From positions 3,534,001 to 3,598,000 of the forward strand of contig NZ_CP009754.1 in the NCBI RefSeq assembly GCF_000772045.1: a stretch of 64,000 bases of DNA, given 5' to 3'. The translations under genes and the position numbers were made by a program. Below are positions 9,821 through 20,649 of the stretch, one piece after another. A model generated the notes under the pieces. It worked only from the letters and a program-made list of their open reading frames with translations. It ran no database searches and was not told where the DNA came from. Every line of letters begins with the position of its first letter. Within the stretch, counting starts at the first letter, position 1. The DNA is from Streptomyces sp. CCM_MD2014. Lineage in GTDB: Bacteria > Actinomycetota > Actinomycetes > Streptomycetales > Streptomycetaceae.

Positions 9821-10375
9821 GTGGCAAGCAGCAGCGCCGGTATCGTCACCGGCCTCGTCACGGCCGCCCTCGTGACGATCGGCGTCCTCGCCCACCAGGC
9901 GTCCGTCAGCGCCCCTGCCGACCTCGGCCCCGCCCGCGCGACCACCAGTCCCGCCCCGGGCGCCGTCAAGGCACCGCGCGACCGGCGGCACCCGGACGCC
10001 CTGCCCGCGGGGTCCGGAACGGGTGAACGGGTGGTGTACTCGGTGGACGACGACCGCGTGTGGCTGGTCGGCCCCGGGAACGAGGTGCGGCGCACCTTCG
10101 AGGTCACGCCCAGCACGGTCGATCCGGCGCCGGGCGCCTACACGGTCACCTCCCGGTCCAACCGGGTCACCGGGTCCGACGGCGTCCCGGTCGAGCACGT
10201 GGTGCGCTTCACCAGCGCCCAGGGCGTGGCCGTCGGGTTCAGCGCGGCGGTCGACGGCTCGACCGCGAAGCCCGACCCGGACCGGCGCACGGGCGGCATC
10301 CGCGAGTCGCGAGCGGACGGCGACGCGATGTGGGAGTTCGCGACGATCGGACGGCCGGTCGTCGTCGTCCGCTGA
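9821..10375 (+). CDS. single-pass membrane or secreted hypothetical protein
   Basis: A 184-residue protein with no named function that I can recognise. The N-terminus ASSSAGIVTGLVTAALVTIG is one hydrophobic segment, either an uncleaved anchor or a signal peptide. A Pro/Ala-rich linker follows, then a beta-rich domain from about residue 65 (VVYSVDDDRVWLVGPGNEV). That domain recalls the strand pattern of YkuD-type L,D-transpeptidases, but I see no HxxxSxGC active site, so enzyme activity is not supported. GAGG lies about 9 nt before the chosen GTG. It is transcribed away from tsaB and followed by a short tandem repeat. Confidence 0.7.
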   Translation: MASSSAGIVTGLVTAALVTIGVLAHQASVSAPADLGPARATTSPAPGAVKAPRDRRHPDALPAGSGTGERVVYSVDDDRVWLVGPGNEVRRTFEVTPSTVDPAPGAYTVTSRSNRVTGSDGVPVEHVVRFTSAQGVAVGFSAAVDGSTAKPDPDRRTGGIRESRADGDAMWEFATIGRPVVVVR

Positions 10376-10384
10376 CGGCGCGCG

Positions 10385-10453
10385 GAACGCACGGGACCGC
10401 GAAACGCACGGGACCGCCGAACGCACGGGACCGCGAGACAACACGGGACACGC
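10385..10453. repeat. short tandem repeat, about four degenerate units
   Basis: The unit GAACGCACGGGACCGC (16-18 nt) occurs three times nearly exactly at 10385-10434, and a decayed fourth copy (CAACACGGGACACGC) runs to about 10453. It starts 10 nt after the stop of the membrane protein. No coding role. It may form weak structures in the 3' untranslated region. Confidence 0.8.
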
Positions 10454-10501
10454 GGGATCGACGCCCCGCGGGACCCACCGGACCCACGGGGCACGCAGGC
10501 G

Positions 10502-10720
10502 TCAGGCCGCCTCGCGGTGGTCGTGACCGCCGTGCTGTTCGCGGCCGCCGGGACGGTCGCGGACCGGGCGGCGCGTCTCCGGCTCGGGGGCGCTCGGCGG
10601 TGTCGAGACCGCCGCCGCGGCGGCACAGGAGGCGAGCAGGTCGCGCATCGACACCCCGGCGGGCGCGGACGCCTGGGGCCCGGGGCGGCCCTGCGGCTGG
10701 GCCTGGGACAAGGACGACAT
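10502..10720 (-). CDS. small hypothetical protein with a MRDLLASCAAA motif
   Basis: A 72-residue protein of unknown function. Support for a real gene: ATG preceded by a strong AGGAGG at about 6 nt, and an ordered N-terminus (SSLSQAQPQGRPGPQA), then the helix-like MRDLLASCAAAAAVSTPP with one cysteine, then an Arg/Pro/His-rich tail (GGREQHGGHDHREAA). Upstream lies an 18-nt inverted repeat that could be an operator. I do not recognise a domain and the tail looks disordered. It lies between a secreted protein and tsaE but is not overlapped by either. Confidence 0.6.
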   Translation of the reverse strand: MSSLSQAQPQGRPGPQASAPAGVSMRDLLASCAAAAAVSTPPSAPEPETRRPVRDRPGGREQHGGHDHREAA

Positions 10721-10750
10721 GGACGCCTCCTGAAGCTCGGGGGCGGGCGC

Positions 10751-10768
10751 AGTAAGGCATGCCTAACT
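10751..10768. promoter_or_regulatory. inverted repeat AGTAAGGCATGCCTAACT, possible operator
   Basis: Nine-nt arms with one mismatched pair, lying 30-48 nt upstream of the start of the 72-residue gene on the minus strand. The TTAGG...CCTTA layout is reminiscent of DtxR/IdeR-type iron boxes but is shorter than the 19-bp consensus. I regard the regulator as unknown. Confidence 0.4.
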
Positions 10769-10849
10769 ACGAGCTGAGTACCATGTGACCACGTGCAAGA
10801 CCCCCAACGCAATCTTTTGCCGACGCTTTGTCGGAAAATCCGGCGCGGG

Positions 10850-10960
10850 GGTCCGGTCCGGGAGTCCGGTCCGGGGCTCTGGTCCGGAGTTGCCGTCCGG
10901 GACTCTGGTCGGGAGTGGCCGTCCGGGGAGTCCGGTCCGGGGAGTCCGGCCCGGGGGGCG
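10850..10960. repeat. degenerate GTCCGGG-type tandem repeat
   Basis: About eight imperfect copies of a 12-16 nt unit (GGGGAGTCCGGTCC and variants) between the small 72-residue gene and the 3' end of tsaE. It lies downstream of tsaE on its strand and could act as a structured 3' end. There is no spacer structure as in CRISPR. Confidence 0.7.
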
Positions 10961-10973
10961 CGCCTGGCGCGGC

Positions 10974-11516
10974 TCAGCCCGCGAGGACGCTCACGTCGGC
11001 CGTGGCCCACCGCTCGCCGAGTCCGGTCACCGTCACGTGCCGCACCTCGTCGGTGGTGTCGCCGACGGCCCGGTCGATGCGGACCCGCAGCCGGTCCTCG
11101 GTCAGTTCCTCGACCTTGCCCTCGCCCCACTCGACCACGATGACCGAGTCGGGCAGGGAGACGTCGAGGTCGAGGTCCTCCATCTCGTCCAGGCCGCCGG
11201 ACAGCCGGTAGGCGTCCACGTGGACGAGCGGCGGTCCGTCCCCGAGCGAGGGGTGCACGCGGGCGATCACGAAGGTCGGGGAGGTGACGGCACCGCGCAC
11301 GCCGAGGCCCTCGCCGAGGCCGCGCGTCAGGGTCGTCTTGCCCGCGCCCAGCTCCCCGCTGAGCATCACCAGGTCACCGGCGCGCAGCAGTTTGGCGAGC
11401 CTGCGGCCCAGTTCCCGCATCTGCTCGGGGGAGGTGACGGTGATCTCGACGTCGGCGGACGGGCCGGAGGAGTGACCGGAGGGCTCAGCCGGGCCCTGCG
11501 CTGCTGGTGCTTCCAT
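10974..11516 (-). CDS. tsaE: t6A synthesis ATPase TsaE
   Basis: A 180-residue P-loop ATPase that drives the TsaB/TsaD cycle. Walker A is GELGAGKTT at residues 54-62. The family switch [11 protein letters not shown], the strand HVDAYRL and the tryptophan-containing VEWGEG follow. The N-terminal 22 residues are Pro/Ser/Gly-rich and probably flexible. The start overlaps the end of the alpha/beta hydrolase gene by 32 nt; a shorter GTG/ATG start inside cannot be excluded. A GC-rich tandem repeat lies after the stop. Confidence 0.95.
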   Translation of the reverse strand: MEAPAAQGPAEPSGHSSGPSADVEITVTSPEQMRELGRRLAKLLRAGDLVMLSGELGAGKTTLTRGLGEGLGVRGAVTSPTFVIARVHPSLGDGPPLVHVDAYRLSGGLDEMEDLDLDVSLPDSVIVVEWGEGKVEELTEDRLRVRIDRAVGDTTDEVRHVTVTGLGERWATADVSVLAG

Positions 11517-12747
11517 AACCGTCCACGTTAGCCGCTGCCGGCACCGCGCCCGCGCGGGCGAGCAGATCGGCGAGGCGGTCGGTGACCAGCTCCGGGTGCT
11601 CCAGCATCACCAGGTGCCCCGCGTCGGGGACGAGCACCAGTTCCGCGTCCGGCAGCAGGTCGGCGATCGCCTCGCTGTGCTCGCTCGGCGTCACCAGGTC
11701 CCGCACCCCGGCCAGGACGAGCACGGGCAGGTCCGCGAAGCGGGCGAGGGCCTCGGTCTTGTCGTGGTCGTTGAAGGCCGGGTAGTACTCGGCGACGACG
11801 TCGATCGGGGTCGACTCGATCATCCGCTCGGCGAACCGGGCCACGGCCGGGTCGACGTCCCGGGACGCGAACGAGTACCGCTTGATGATCCCGGCGAACA
11901 GGTCGGCCGTCGCCCGCCGCCCCTTCTCCACCAGCTCGGCCCGCTGCCCCAGCGCCTTGAGTACGCCCGGCAGCACCCGCCGCACCGCGTTGACGCCGGC
12001 CACCGGCAGTCCGAAGTTGACCTCGCCGAGCCGTCCGGACGACGTGCCGACGAGGGCGACGCCGACGACGCGCTCGCCGATCAGGTCGGGGAAGGCGTCG
12101 GCCAGGGCCATCACGGTCATGCCGCCCATGGAGTGCCCGACGAGCACGAGCGGGCCCTCGGGCGCGGCCGCGTCGATGACGGCCTTCAGGTCGCGGCCCA
12201 GTTCCTCGATGCTGACCGGCCGGCCGTCCCGCGTCTGGGCCACGCCCCGCCCGGACCGTCCGTGGCTGCGCTGGTCCCAGTGGACGGTGCGGACGACGCC
12301 CCTGAGGGCCGCCCGCTGGAAGTGCCAGGAGTCCTGGTTGAGGCAGTAGCCGTGGCTGAAGACGACGGTGACGGGCGCGGGCGCCTTGCGGCCGAACAGC
12401 CGCCTGCGGCGCGGGGCGCGGTGGACCTCGGCGTCGATCTCCGGATCGAGGTCGTCGACCTCGTAGTACAGCTCGGTGCCGTCCTCGGCGTACGCGGTGC
12501 CGGGGGTGCCGCGCAGTCCGCCGTACGGGCCCGCCGAGTCGAGGGCGAGGCGGGCCTTCCGGCGCATTCCGCGGCCGACGGTGAGCCGCTCTATCGCCAC
12601 GCCGGCCGCGGCGCCCGCCGCGACCACGCCTATCGCGGCCCCGGCGATGCCGGTCGCCCGGCGCCAGCCGCCCGCGGCGGCCTCGGTGGCGGCCTCCGTG
12701 GCGGAGGCGACGGCCGCCGCGACGGCCTCCCCGCTGCTCTCGCTCAC
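11485..12747 (-). CDS. membrane-anchored alpha/beta hydrolase
   Basis: About 420 residues. A hydrophobic Ala/Gly stretch ([20 protein letters not shown]) near residues 34-55 suggests an N-terminal anchor. The hydrolase domain begins near 85 ([14 protein letters not shown]). The oxyanion loop is FSHGYCLN, the nucleophile elbow is GHSMGG, the late aspartate is in [11 protein letters not shown] and the catalytic histidine in [13 protein letters not shown]. Substrate unknown. I prefer the GTG at 12747 over the one at 12753 because AGGAG then sits 8 nt upstream. The gene lies between alr and tsaE, a Streptomyces-typical order, and may be co-transcribed with both. Confidence 0.88.
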   Translation of the reverse strand: MSESSGEAVAAAVASATEAATEAAAGGWRRATGIAGAAIGVVAAGAAAGVAIERLTVGRGMRRKARLALDSAGPYGGLRGTPGTAYAEDGTELYYEVDDLDPEIDAEVHRAPRRRRLFGRKAPAPVTVVFSHGYCLNQDSWHFQRAALRGVVRTVHWDQRSHGRSGRGVAQTRDGRPVSIEELGRDLKAVIDAAAPEGPLVLVGHSMGGMTVMALADAFPDLIGERVVGVALVGTSSGRLGEVNFGLPVAGVNAVRRVLPGVLKALGQRAELVEKGRRATADLFAGIIKRYSFASRDVDPAVARFAERMIESTPIDVVAEYYPAFNDHDKTEALARFADLPVLVLAGVRDLVTPSEHSEAIADLLPDAELVLVPDAGHLVMLEHPELVTDRLADLLARAGAVPAAANVDGYGSTSSAGPG

Positions 12748-12835
12748 GTGCACCGCTCCTCTTCGCCGGGTTCACCGGGCCGCTGTGCGCCACCCGCTGC
12801 TCGTCGCCGTTCCACCTGGCCGCGCGCCGGTACGG

Positions 12836-12918
12836 CCTGTCGCTCGTTCCTGTCACACGGTCTTGTCACGCGGTCTTGTCGCGCGTTCGTGTCACGCGTG
12901 CCTGTCGCTTCGTTCCCG
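12836..12918. repeat. imperfect TGTCACGCGGTCT-type repeat after alr
   Basis: Roughly six imperfect copies of a 13-16 nt unit built on TTGTCACGCGGTC / CTGTCGCTCGTTC lie between the alr stop and the hydrolase gene. The last unit runs into the alr stop region. No gene is present and the function is unknown. Confidence 0.6.
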
Positions 12919-14088
12919 TCACTCGTTGACGTAGACGCGCGGAACGCGGGTTCCGATCCGGGTGATGATCTCGTACGCGATGGTGCCCGCCGCCTGGGCC
13001 CAGTCCTCGGCGGTGGGTTCGCCCCGGTCGCCGGGACCGAACAGCACGGCCTCGGCGCCCGGTTCGGGCCGGTCACCGCCCAGGTCGACGACGAACTGGT
13101 CCATCGCGATCCGCCCCGCGACCGTGCGCCACTTGCCGTCGACCAGGACGGGACCGGTGGAGGAGGCGTGGCGCGGGATGCCGTCCGCGTAGCCGAGCGG
13201 GACGAGGCCGAGGGTGGTGTCGCCGGGGGTGGTGTAGTGGTGCCCGTAGCTGACCCCGTGGCCCCCGGGGACCTGCTTGACCAGGGCCAGGGAGGCGGAC
13301 AGCGTCATCACGGGGCGCAGCCCGAAGTCGGCCGGGGCGCCGATCTCGGGGCTGGGCGAGACGCCGTACATCGCGATGCCGGGGCGTACGAGGTCGAAGT
13401 GGGCGTCGGGAAGGGTGAGGGTGGCGGGCGAGTTGGCGATGTGCCGCACCTCGGGGCGCAGGCCCTGCCGCTCGGCGTACGCCGTCATCTCCCGGAAACG
13501 GGTGAGCTGGGCGGCGATGGAGGGGTGGCCGGGCTCGTCGGCGCAGGCGAAGTGGGACCAGAGCCCGGTGACCCGCAGCAGCCCCTCCTCCTCGGCCCGC
13601 AGTGCGGCCCCGACCAGCTCTTCCCAGTCCGCGCCGGGCTGGCAGCCGTTCCGGCCGAGGCCGGTGTCGGCCTTCAGCTGTACACGGGCGGGGGCCCCGG
13701 CCGCCCGGGCGGCCGCGAGGACCTCCCGCATGGCCCACATCCCGCTGACGGACACGTCGAGACGGGCCTCCACCGCCTCCCGCCAGGGCCCGCCGGGCGT
13801 CCACAGCCAGCACATGATCCGTACGTCGTCCGGCAGTCCGGCCTCCGCCGACCGCAGGGCGAGGGCCTCCTGCGGGGTGGCGGTGCCGAGCCAGGTGGCC
13901 CCGGCCTCGACGGCGGCGCGGGCGCAGGGAAGGGCGCCGTGGCCGTAGGCGTCCGCCTTGACGACGGCCATGAGAGCCGCCCCGGGGGCCCGTTCGCGCA
14001 GGGCGCGGACGTTGGCCCGCAGGGCGGCCAGGTCGATCTCGGCCCGGGCGCGCAGTACCGCGTCCGGCCGAGCAGGTGTCTCGCTCAT
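12919..14088 (-). CDS. alr: alanine racemase
   Basis: PLP enzyme converting L-Ala to D-Ala for peptidoglycan; cytoplasmic; 389 residues, normal length. The PLP lysine is Lys44 in [12 protein letters not shown]. The second catalytic base is the tyrosine in GVSYGHHY near residue 277. [12 protein letters not shown] in the C-terminal beta domain is also typical. ATG start. It is divergent from acpS with 72 nt between the two starts, and is followed by the alpha/beta hydrolase and tsaE genes on the same strand. Confidence 0.97.
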   Translation of the reverse strand: MSETPARPDAVLRARAEIDLAALRANVRALRERAPGAALMAVVKADAYGHGALPCARAAVEAGATWLGTATPQEALALRSAEAGLPDDVRIMCWLWTPGGPWREAVEARLDVSVSGMWAMREVLAAARAAGAPARVQLKADTGLGRNGCQPGADWEELVGAALRAEEEGLLRVTGLWSHFACADEPGHPSIAAQLTRFREMTAYAERQGLRPEVRHIANSPATLTLPDAHFDLVRPGIAMYGVSPSPEIGAPADFGLRPVMTLSASLALVKQVPGGHGVSYGHHYTTPGDTTLGLVPLGYADGIPRHASSTGPVLVDGKWRTVAGRIAMDQFVVDLGGDRPEPGAEAVLFGPGDRGEPTAEDWAQAAGTIAYEIITRIGTRVPRVYVNE

Positions 14089-14160
14089 CTTGCCCCCAGT
14101 CTCTCAGAGCACCCGGCGGCCGCCGTCCGACGCCGCCCGGCAATGGCTAGGGTTCCCGGC

Positions 14161-14532
14161 ATGAGCATCATCGGGGTCGGGATCGACGTGGCCGAGGTCG
14201 AGCGGTTCGGGGCGTCGCTGGAGCGCACACCGGCCCTGGCGGGGCGGCTCTTCCTGGAGAGCGAGTTGCTGCTGCCCAGCGGTGAGCGCAGGGGCGTCGC
14301 CTCGCTGGCCGCCCGCTTCGCGGCGAAGGAGGCGCTGGCCAAGGCGCTAGGGGCACCGGCGGGACTGCTGTGGACGGACGCCGAGGTGTACGTCGAGGAC
14401 AGCGGGCAGCCCCGGCTGCGGGTGACGGGGACGGTGGCGGCGCGGGCGGCGGAGCTGGGCGTGGCGTCGTGGCACGTGTCCCTGAGCCACGACGCGGGGA
14501 TCGCGTCGGCGGTGGTGATCGCGGAGGGGTAG
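14161..14532 (+). CDS. acpS: holo-[acyl-carrier-protein] synthase AcpS
   Basis: Transfers 4'-phosphopantetheine from CoA to the serine of acyl carrier proteins. A 123-residue single-domain protein with Asp9 in [12 protein letters not shown] and Glu57 in [14 protein letters not shown], the two magnesium ligands of the family, and the end pattern [16 protein letters not shown]. The ATG at 14161 gives the canonical N-terminus; longer in-frame extensions overlap alr antisense and are rejected. It is divergent from alr. Confidence 0.97.
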   Translation: MSIIGVGIDVAEVERFGASLERTPALAGRLFLESELLLPSGERRGVASLAARFAAKEALAKALGAPAGLLWTDAEVYVEDSGQPRLRVTGTVAARAAELGVASWHVSLSHDAGIASAVVIAEG

Positions 14533-14951
14533 GGGCGTTCGGCGGACCGGGCCGCGGCGGGCCCGTCGTCGGCGTCGAGGGGGATCGCGGCCCGGAGCCG
14601 TCCACGGGCACGGCGGACGAGGGCGGCGGAGAGGCGCGACGGCCGTGGCGCGGAAGGCCCGGCGGCGGGGAGGCGCGACGGACACGGCACCGGAAACCCG
14701 GCAGCGAAGAAGCACGGGAGGCGGGAGCGGCGGAGGCGCGGCGGTAATCCCGTGGCCGGACGGGTCGGTCCCATGGCGCCAGGCGCCCCGGCCCCGTGGC
14801 GGCCAGGCACCCGGGCCCGTGGCCGGGCGAGCCGGGCCTGTGACCGCGGTGCGGGCACGGCCAGGCACCCGGGCGCGCGGCCGGGCGAGCCGGGCCCGTG
14901 ACCGCGGTGTGGGCCGCCGTACCGTGGCCCGGTCCCGCAGCCTCGGTGCGG
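14533..14951. other. gene-free, GC-rich repetitive intergenic stretch
   Basis: No supported gene in 419 bases between the convergent acpS and XRE-cupin genes. It is built from low-complexity G/C-rich repeats: GAGGCGCGACGG occurs twice near 14631-14682, and a longer direct repeat lies at 14801-14909. Open frames here are composition artefacts. Confidence 0.7.
14801..14909. repeat. two direct copies of a 51-nt sequence, 58-nt period
   Basis: Copy 1 at 14801-14851 and copy 2 at 14859-14909, both beginning GGCCAGGCACCCGGGC and ending GACCGCGGTG, with four differences. They are separated by CGGGCAC. Probably a recent local duplication; each copy can fold on itself. Confidence 0.85.
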
Positions 14952-15560
14952 TCAGTCGGCGGTCGGGCGGACCCGGATGTGCATGTGTTCGCCCTGGGCG
15001 CCGTAGAGGGCGATCCACTCCACGGGCTGGTCCCCGGCGTTGGCGATGCCGTGCGGGACGCGGGTGTCGAACTCCGCCGTCTCCCCCGCCGTCAGGACGA
15101 GGTCGTGCTCGCCGAGGGCGAGGAGGAGGCGGCCGGAGAGGACGTAGAGCCACTCGTGGCCCTCGTGCGAGCCCTGCGCCGGGCGAGGGGTCCACTCGTT
15201 CCGCGGGGTGGCCGGGGCGGGGAGGATCTGCTTGTAGGCGTGCAGACCGTCGTTCGGGTTGCGGGTGAGCGGGACCCACGTCTGTCCGTGCCGGGTGAAG
15301 GGGCGGGGATGGACACGGGGGTCGCCGGTCCGCGAGCCGACGAGTTCGTCCAGGGGCAGCCGGTGCGCCCGGGCCAGCGGCAGCAGGTGCCGCAGCCCCG
15401 GCTCGCGCTGCCCCGACTCCAGCCGGGACAGGGTGCTCACGGAGATGCCGGTGACGGCGGCGAGCTGGGCCAGGGTGAGCCCGCGGGCCCGCCGGATGGC
15501 GCGCAGGCGGGCCCCGAGCGAGGTCATCACCTGTGCCGTCTCGTCGTCACCGCCGGTCAT
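14952..15560 (-). CDS. XRE-family transcriptional regulator with cupin domain
   Basis: About 202 residues. The N-terminal helix-turn-helix is LRAIRRARGLTLAQLAAVTG then STLSRLESGQREP. The C-terminal cupin barrel (about 95-200) has HEGHEWLYVLSGRLLLALG and the second motif VPHGIANAGDQPVEWIALYG. Proteins of this layout sense a small molecule or metal in the cupin and control nearby genes; the ligand here is unknown. I chose the ATG at 15560, with GGGGGA 10 nt upstream; ATG 15578 would add six residues. It is divergent from nnr, so nnr is a possible target. Confidence 0.88.
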   Translation of the reverse strand: MTGGDDETAQVMTSLGARLRAIRRARGLTLAQLAAVTGISVSTLSRLESGQREPGLRHLLPLARAHRLPLDELVGSRTGDPRVHPRPFTRHGQTWVPLTRNPNDGLHAYKQILPAPATPRNEWTPRPAQGSHEGHEWLYVLSGRLLLALGEHDLVLTAGETAEFDTRVPHGIANAGDQPVEWIALYGAQGEHMHIRVRPTAD

Positions 15561-15648
15561 GGGACCACTGTCCCCCATCGCGCACCCCGGAGGGGACTGC
15601 GGGCCGGGGACCGTGCGTGTTCCCGGCGTACGGGGAAGACTCGACGGC

Positions 15649-17118
15649 ATGCGGACTGCGTACAGCGTGGAAACGGTCAGGAACGCCGAACGGGAGCTGA
15701 TGGCACGGCTGCCGGAGGGGGCGCTGATGCAACGGGCCGCGGCCGGGCTGGCCGCCGCCTGCGCCGAGGTGCTGGGCCGGGTGGCCGGACGGGTCTACGG
15801 CAGCCGGGTGGTGCTGCTGGTCGGCAGCGGCGACAACGGCGGCGACGCCCTGTACGCGGGCGCGCGGCTGGCCCGGCGGGGCGCGGGCGTGACGGCGGTG
15901 CTGCTCGCGCCGGAGCGGGCGCACGGCGGCGGGCTGGCGGCACTGCGCCGGGCGGGCGGGCGGACGCTGGACGCCGGGGCGGCCTCGGCCGCGGTGACGG
16001 AACGGATCGCGCGGGCCGACCTGGTCCTCGACGGCATCGTCGGGATCGGCGGGATCGGCGGCAAGGGCGGCCTGCGGAAGGAGGCCGTACCGCTGGCGGA
16101 CGCGGCCGCGCGCTCCCGGGCCGCCGTGGTCGCCGTCGACCTGCCGAGCGGCGTCGACGCGGACACCGGCCGGGTCCCGGGGGACGTGGTGCGGGCCGAC
16201 CTGACGGTGACGTTCGGGGCGCACAAGCCGGGGCTGCTGATCGACCCGGCGCGGGAGTACGCCGGGTCGGTGCGGCTGGTGGACATCGGCCTGCCCCTGC
16301 CCCGGGAAGGGGCGGAACTGGAGGCGTTGCAGCACGCGGACGTGGCCCGGCTGCTGCCGGTGCCGACGGCCGAGAGCGACAAGTACCGGCGCGGGGTCGT
16401 GGGCATCGCGGCCGGCTCGGCCCGCTATCCGGGGGCGGCCGTGCTCGCCGTCGCGGGCGCGCTGCGGGGCGGGGCCGGGGCGGTGCGGTACGTCGGGCCG
16501 GCGGGGGACGCGGTGATCGCCCGTTTCCCGGAGACGCTCGTGTCCGACCGGGGGCCGCAGCGGGCGGGGCGGGTGCAGGCGTGGGTGGTCGGACCGGGCG
16601 CCGGTGACGACGCGGCGACGGTGGCCCAGGTGCTGGCGGCCGAGGTGCCGGTGCTGATCGACGCGGACGGGCTGCGGCTGGCCGAGGCGGACGCAGTGCG
16701 GGCGCGCAGGGCACCGACGCTGATGACCCCGCACGCCGGGGAGGCGGCGGCGCTGCTCGGGGTGGCCCGTGCGGAGGTCGAGGGGGACCGGCTGGCCTCG
16801 GTGCGCGAACTGGCGGCGCGGTACGGCGCGACGGTGCTGCTGAAGGGCTCGACGACGCTGGTGGCCAGTGCGCGGGGCGGTCCCGTCCGGGTCAACGCGA
16901 CGGGGACCTCGTGGCTCGCCACGGCCGGCAGCGGGGACGTGCTGTCCGGCCTGGCGGGCTCACTGCTGGCGGCGGGCCTGTCGGCGGTGGACGCGGGGAG
17001 CGCGGGCGCCTACCTCCACGGCCTCGCGGGCCGCTTCGCGGCACAGGGCGCACCGGCGGGGGCGCATGACGTGGCGGAGGCGATCCCACGGGCCTGGCGG
17101 GACGTGCGGGGGGAGTGA
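15649..17118 (+). CDS. nnr: bifunctional NAD(P)H-hydrate epimerase / ADP-dependent dehydratase
   Basis: Repairs damaged NADHX/NADPHX. 489 residues. The N-terminal YjeF-type epimerase domain has VLLVGSGDNGGDALYAGARL and VAVDLPSGVDADTG. The C-terminal ribokinase-like dehydratase domain starts at KYRRGVVGIAAGSARYPG and has DADGLRL, TPHAGEAAALLG, LLKGSTTLV and the nucleotide-binding TAGSGDVLSGLAG. ATG start giving MRTAYSVETVRNAE, the usual N-terminus. Divergent from the XRE-cupin regulator and followed 42 nt later by an ASCH-domain gene on the same strand. Confidence 0.95.
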   Translation: MRTAYSVETVRNAERELMARLPEGALMQRAAAGLAAACAEVLGRVAGRVYGSRVVLLVGSGDNGGDALYAGARLARRGAGVTAVLLAPERAHGGGLAALRRAGGRTLDAGAASAAVTERIARADLVLDGIVGIGGIGGKGGLRKEAVPLADAAARSRAAVVAVDLPSGVDADTGRVPGDVVRADLTVTFGAHKPGLLIDPAREYAGSVRLVDIGLPLPREGAELEALQHADVARLLPVPTAESDKYRRGVVGIAAGSARYPGAAVLAVAGALRGGAGAVRYVGPAGDAVIARFPETLVSDRGPQRAGRVQAWVVGPGAGDDAATVAQVLAAEVPVLIDADGLRLAEADAVRARRAPTLMTPHAGEAAALLGVARAEVEGDRLASVRELAARYGATVLLKGSTTLVASARGGPVRVNATGTSWLATAGSGDVLSGLAGSLLAAGLSAVDAGSAGAYLHGLAGRFAAQGAPAGAHDVAEAIPRAWRDVRGE

Positions 17119-17160
17119 AACCGCGGGCCCGGGTGCGGGTCTCGCCGGTACGGTGAGCCC

Positions 17161-17628
17161 ATGACCGCCGCACCGGCCCCGGAGCCGGCCCTCCCGGACC
17201 TCGACGCGCTCCCCAGGGCGGAGTTCGCGTTCCCCGGTCCGCTGCGCGACCGGCTGGTCGCCGCGGTCCTCGACGGTTCGAAGACCTCGACGACGGGCCT
17301 GGTCGCCGACTACGAGCACGCCGGCGACCCGCTGCCCCGGCCCGGGCACCGTGAGGTGGTCGTCGACTCCTCCGGCCGCCCGGTCGCCGTCATCGAGGTG
17401 ACGCAGGTGCGCGTCGTCCCGCTGGCCGAGGTGGACCTCGCCCACGCGGTCGACGAGGGCGAGGGACACACGAGCGTGGCCGAGTGGCGCGCCGACCACG
17501 AGCGGTTCTGGCACGGCGAGGAGATGCGCGCGGCGCTGGGCGACCCGGACTTCACGGTGGACGACACGACACCGGCGGTCCTGGAACGCTTCCGGGTCGT
17601 CACCGTGCTGCCCGGCACCGTCGGCTGA
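17161..17628 (+). CDS. ASCH-domain protein
   Basis: A 155-residue small beta-barrel protein of the ASCH (PUA-like) superfamily, associated with RNA binding or nucleoside-derivative hydrolysis. Signature regions: RDRLVAAVLDGSKTSTTGL near the N-terminus, VVVDSSGRPVAVIEVTQVRVVPLAEVDLAHAVDEGEG in two strands, and EWRADHERFW. It ends with FRVVTVLPG. ATG start; co-directional with nnr and convergent with glmS (14-nt gap). The exact substrate is unknown. Confidence 0.85.
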   Translation: MTAAPAPEPALPDLDALPRAEFAFPGPLRDRLVAAVLDGSKTSTTGLVADYEHAGDPLPRPGHREVVVDSSGRPVAVIEVTQVRVVPLAEVDLAHAVDEGEGHTSVAEWRADHERFWHGEEMRAALGDPDFTVDDTTPAVLERFRVVTVLPGTVG

Positions 17629-17642
17629 CGGCCCCTCCGGGG

Positions 17643-19490
<1,848 letters not shown>

Positions 19491-19604
19491 ACGCGGCAGC
19501 CTACGAGCAAGATCGGCGGTAAAGCGATCCAGAAGGGGCCATTCTGTGCCCGAAATCGGAAATTCCCACCGGGGTACGAACACCGCCCGCCCGACTCCGG
19601 TGTC

Positions 19605-20411
19605 TCAGCCGAGCTTGGCGACCTGGGCGTCGACGACGTCCGAGGGGACCTCGAAGTCCGCGCCGGTCATCATCGCGGAGAGGTTGACCACGCTGAAGGT
19701 GGCGAGGCTGGAGCCCTTGCGGACCGCGACCAGCTTCATGAGCCCGCTGCCGTCCCCACCGGTGGCCACTCCGACGTTGACGGTGAGCCCCTCGTCACCG
19801 GCCTTGAGGCGGTCCACGCCCCTCACCTCGGTGATCCGCATCCTGTCGCCGCCCACGGTGGTCTCGAAGCCGCCCGCGCACTTCTCGACGGCCGTCTTCA
19901 GCCCCGCCATCGCCTGCTCGGCGCCGCCGTCCGCGTAGGAGGCGACGTTCAGCAGGATCTTGTTCACGTCGACGTCGGTCATGTCCTGACCGTCCGGGCC
20001 CTTGCTCTCGGAGGGCGACTCCGTCTGCCCCTGCCAGGAGCGCTGCACGTCCGCCGCCGGCTCGCCCTGGGCCAGGGCACCCTGGACGTGGACGAGCGGC
20101 AGACAGGCCTTGTCGTCCGTCGAGATCTCGCTCTTGGCCACCTTGTCGTCCGCCGACAGCTCGGTGGCGACCTCGCCGTTCTTCACGTCGGCCTGGGCGA
20201 GGGCGACCTTCTCCAGCTCGGCGGCGGTCAGCGCCTTGCCCGCGGGGGCGGACTGGCCGGCGCCGCCCGCCGGGGCGGACTGCTCCGCCTTCGCCTTGCC
20301 GTCACCGGCCGCGCCGTCGTCGTCGGAGGAGCCGCCGCAGGCGGTGGCGAGCAGGGCCAGGGCGGCGGCGGACGCCGCGAGGGCGGTACGGCGGACAGCG
20401 GTCGAACTCAC
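19605..20411 (-). CDS. lipoprotein of unknown function
   Basis: A 268-residue predicted lipoprotein. The signal peptide from GTG 20411 has RR near the N-terminus, a hydrophobic Ala/Leu core and the lipobox LLATAC, followed by GGSSDDDG. The mature part has a low-complexity Ala/Glu/Gly linker and then a domain from about residue 70 (ALTAAELEKVALAQADV) with a cysteine pair (DDKACLPL, VEKCAGG). Domains of this kind in Streptomyces are surface proteins of unknown role. A longer in-frame extension to 20609 is rejected because it buries the signal peptide. It is divergent from coaA. Confidence 0.82.
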   Translation of the reverse strand: MSSTAVRRTALAASAAALALLATACGGSSDDDGAAGDGKAKAEQSAPAGGAGQSAPAGKALTAAELEKVALAQADVKNGEVATELSADDKVAKSEISTDDKACLPLVHVQGALAQGEPAADVQRSWQGQTESPSESKGPDGQDMTDVDVNKILLNVASYADGGAEQAMAGLKTAVEKCAGGFETTVGGDRMRITEVRGVDRLKAGDEGLTVNVGVATGGDGSGLMKLVAVRKGSSLATFSVVNLSAMMTGADFEVPSDVVDAQVAKLG

Positions 20412-20649
20412 GTCGGCACTCTTTCGTGGATGCGCGCGAGGACGTGGCCGAGTCGGGCCACGTCCGATCGCGTCGGAGTCTGGGGAGTCGCGTCGACAAC
20501 GGCGTTCGGATCCGGTCGACTTTGCCCGCACCTTACCTACGGCAATCGCACGTACGATCGAAACAGGCCACCCGAGACCCGACCGTGATCTCGCCGGGGC
20601 GTGACACACCCCACCTGCCGCCCCGTTCGTACTCCGTTAACAATGGACT

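Noticed and set aside
9821..10375. L,D-transpeptidase assignment
   Set aside because: The catalytic cysteine motif is absent despite a similar strand pattern.
10850..10960. CRISPR-like array
   Set aside because: The units are 12-16 nt, contiguous and degenerate, with no spacers of constant length and no cas genes.
11596..14532. A 978-codon plus-strand frame
   Set aside because: Only its last 124 codons (from 14161) are a real gene, acpS. The rest is antisense to the hydrolase and alr genes.
19491..19604. glmS ribozyme in the glmS leader
   Set aside because: The 114-nt region lacks the ribozyme core and the class is not expected in actinobacteria.
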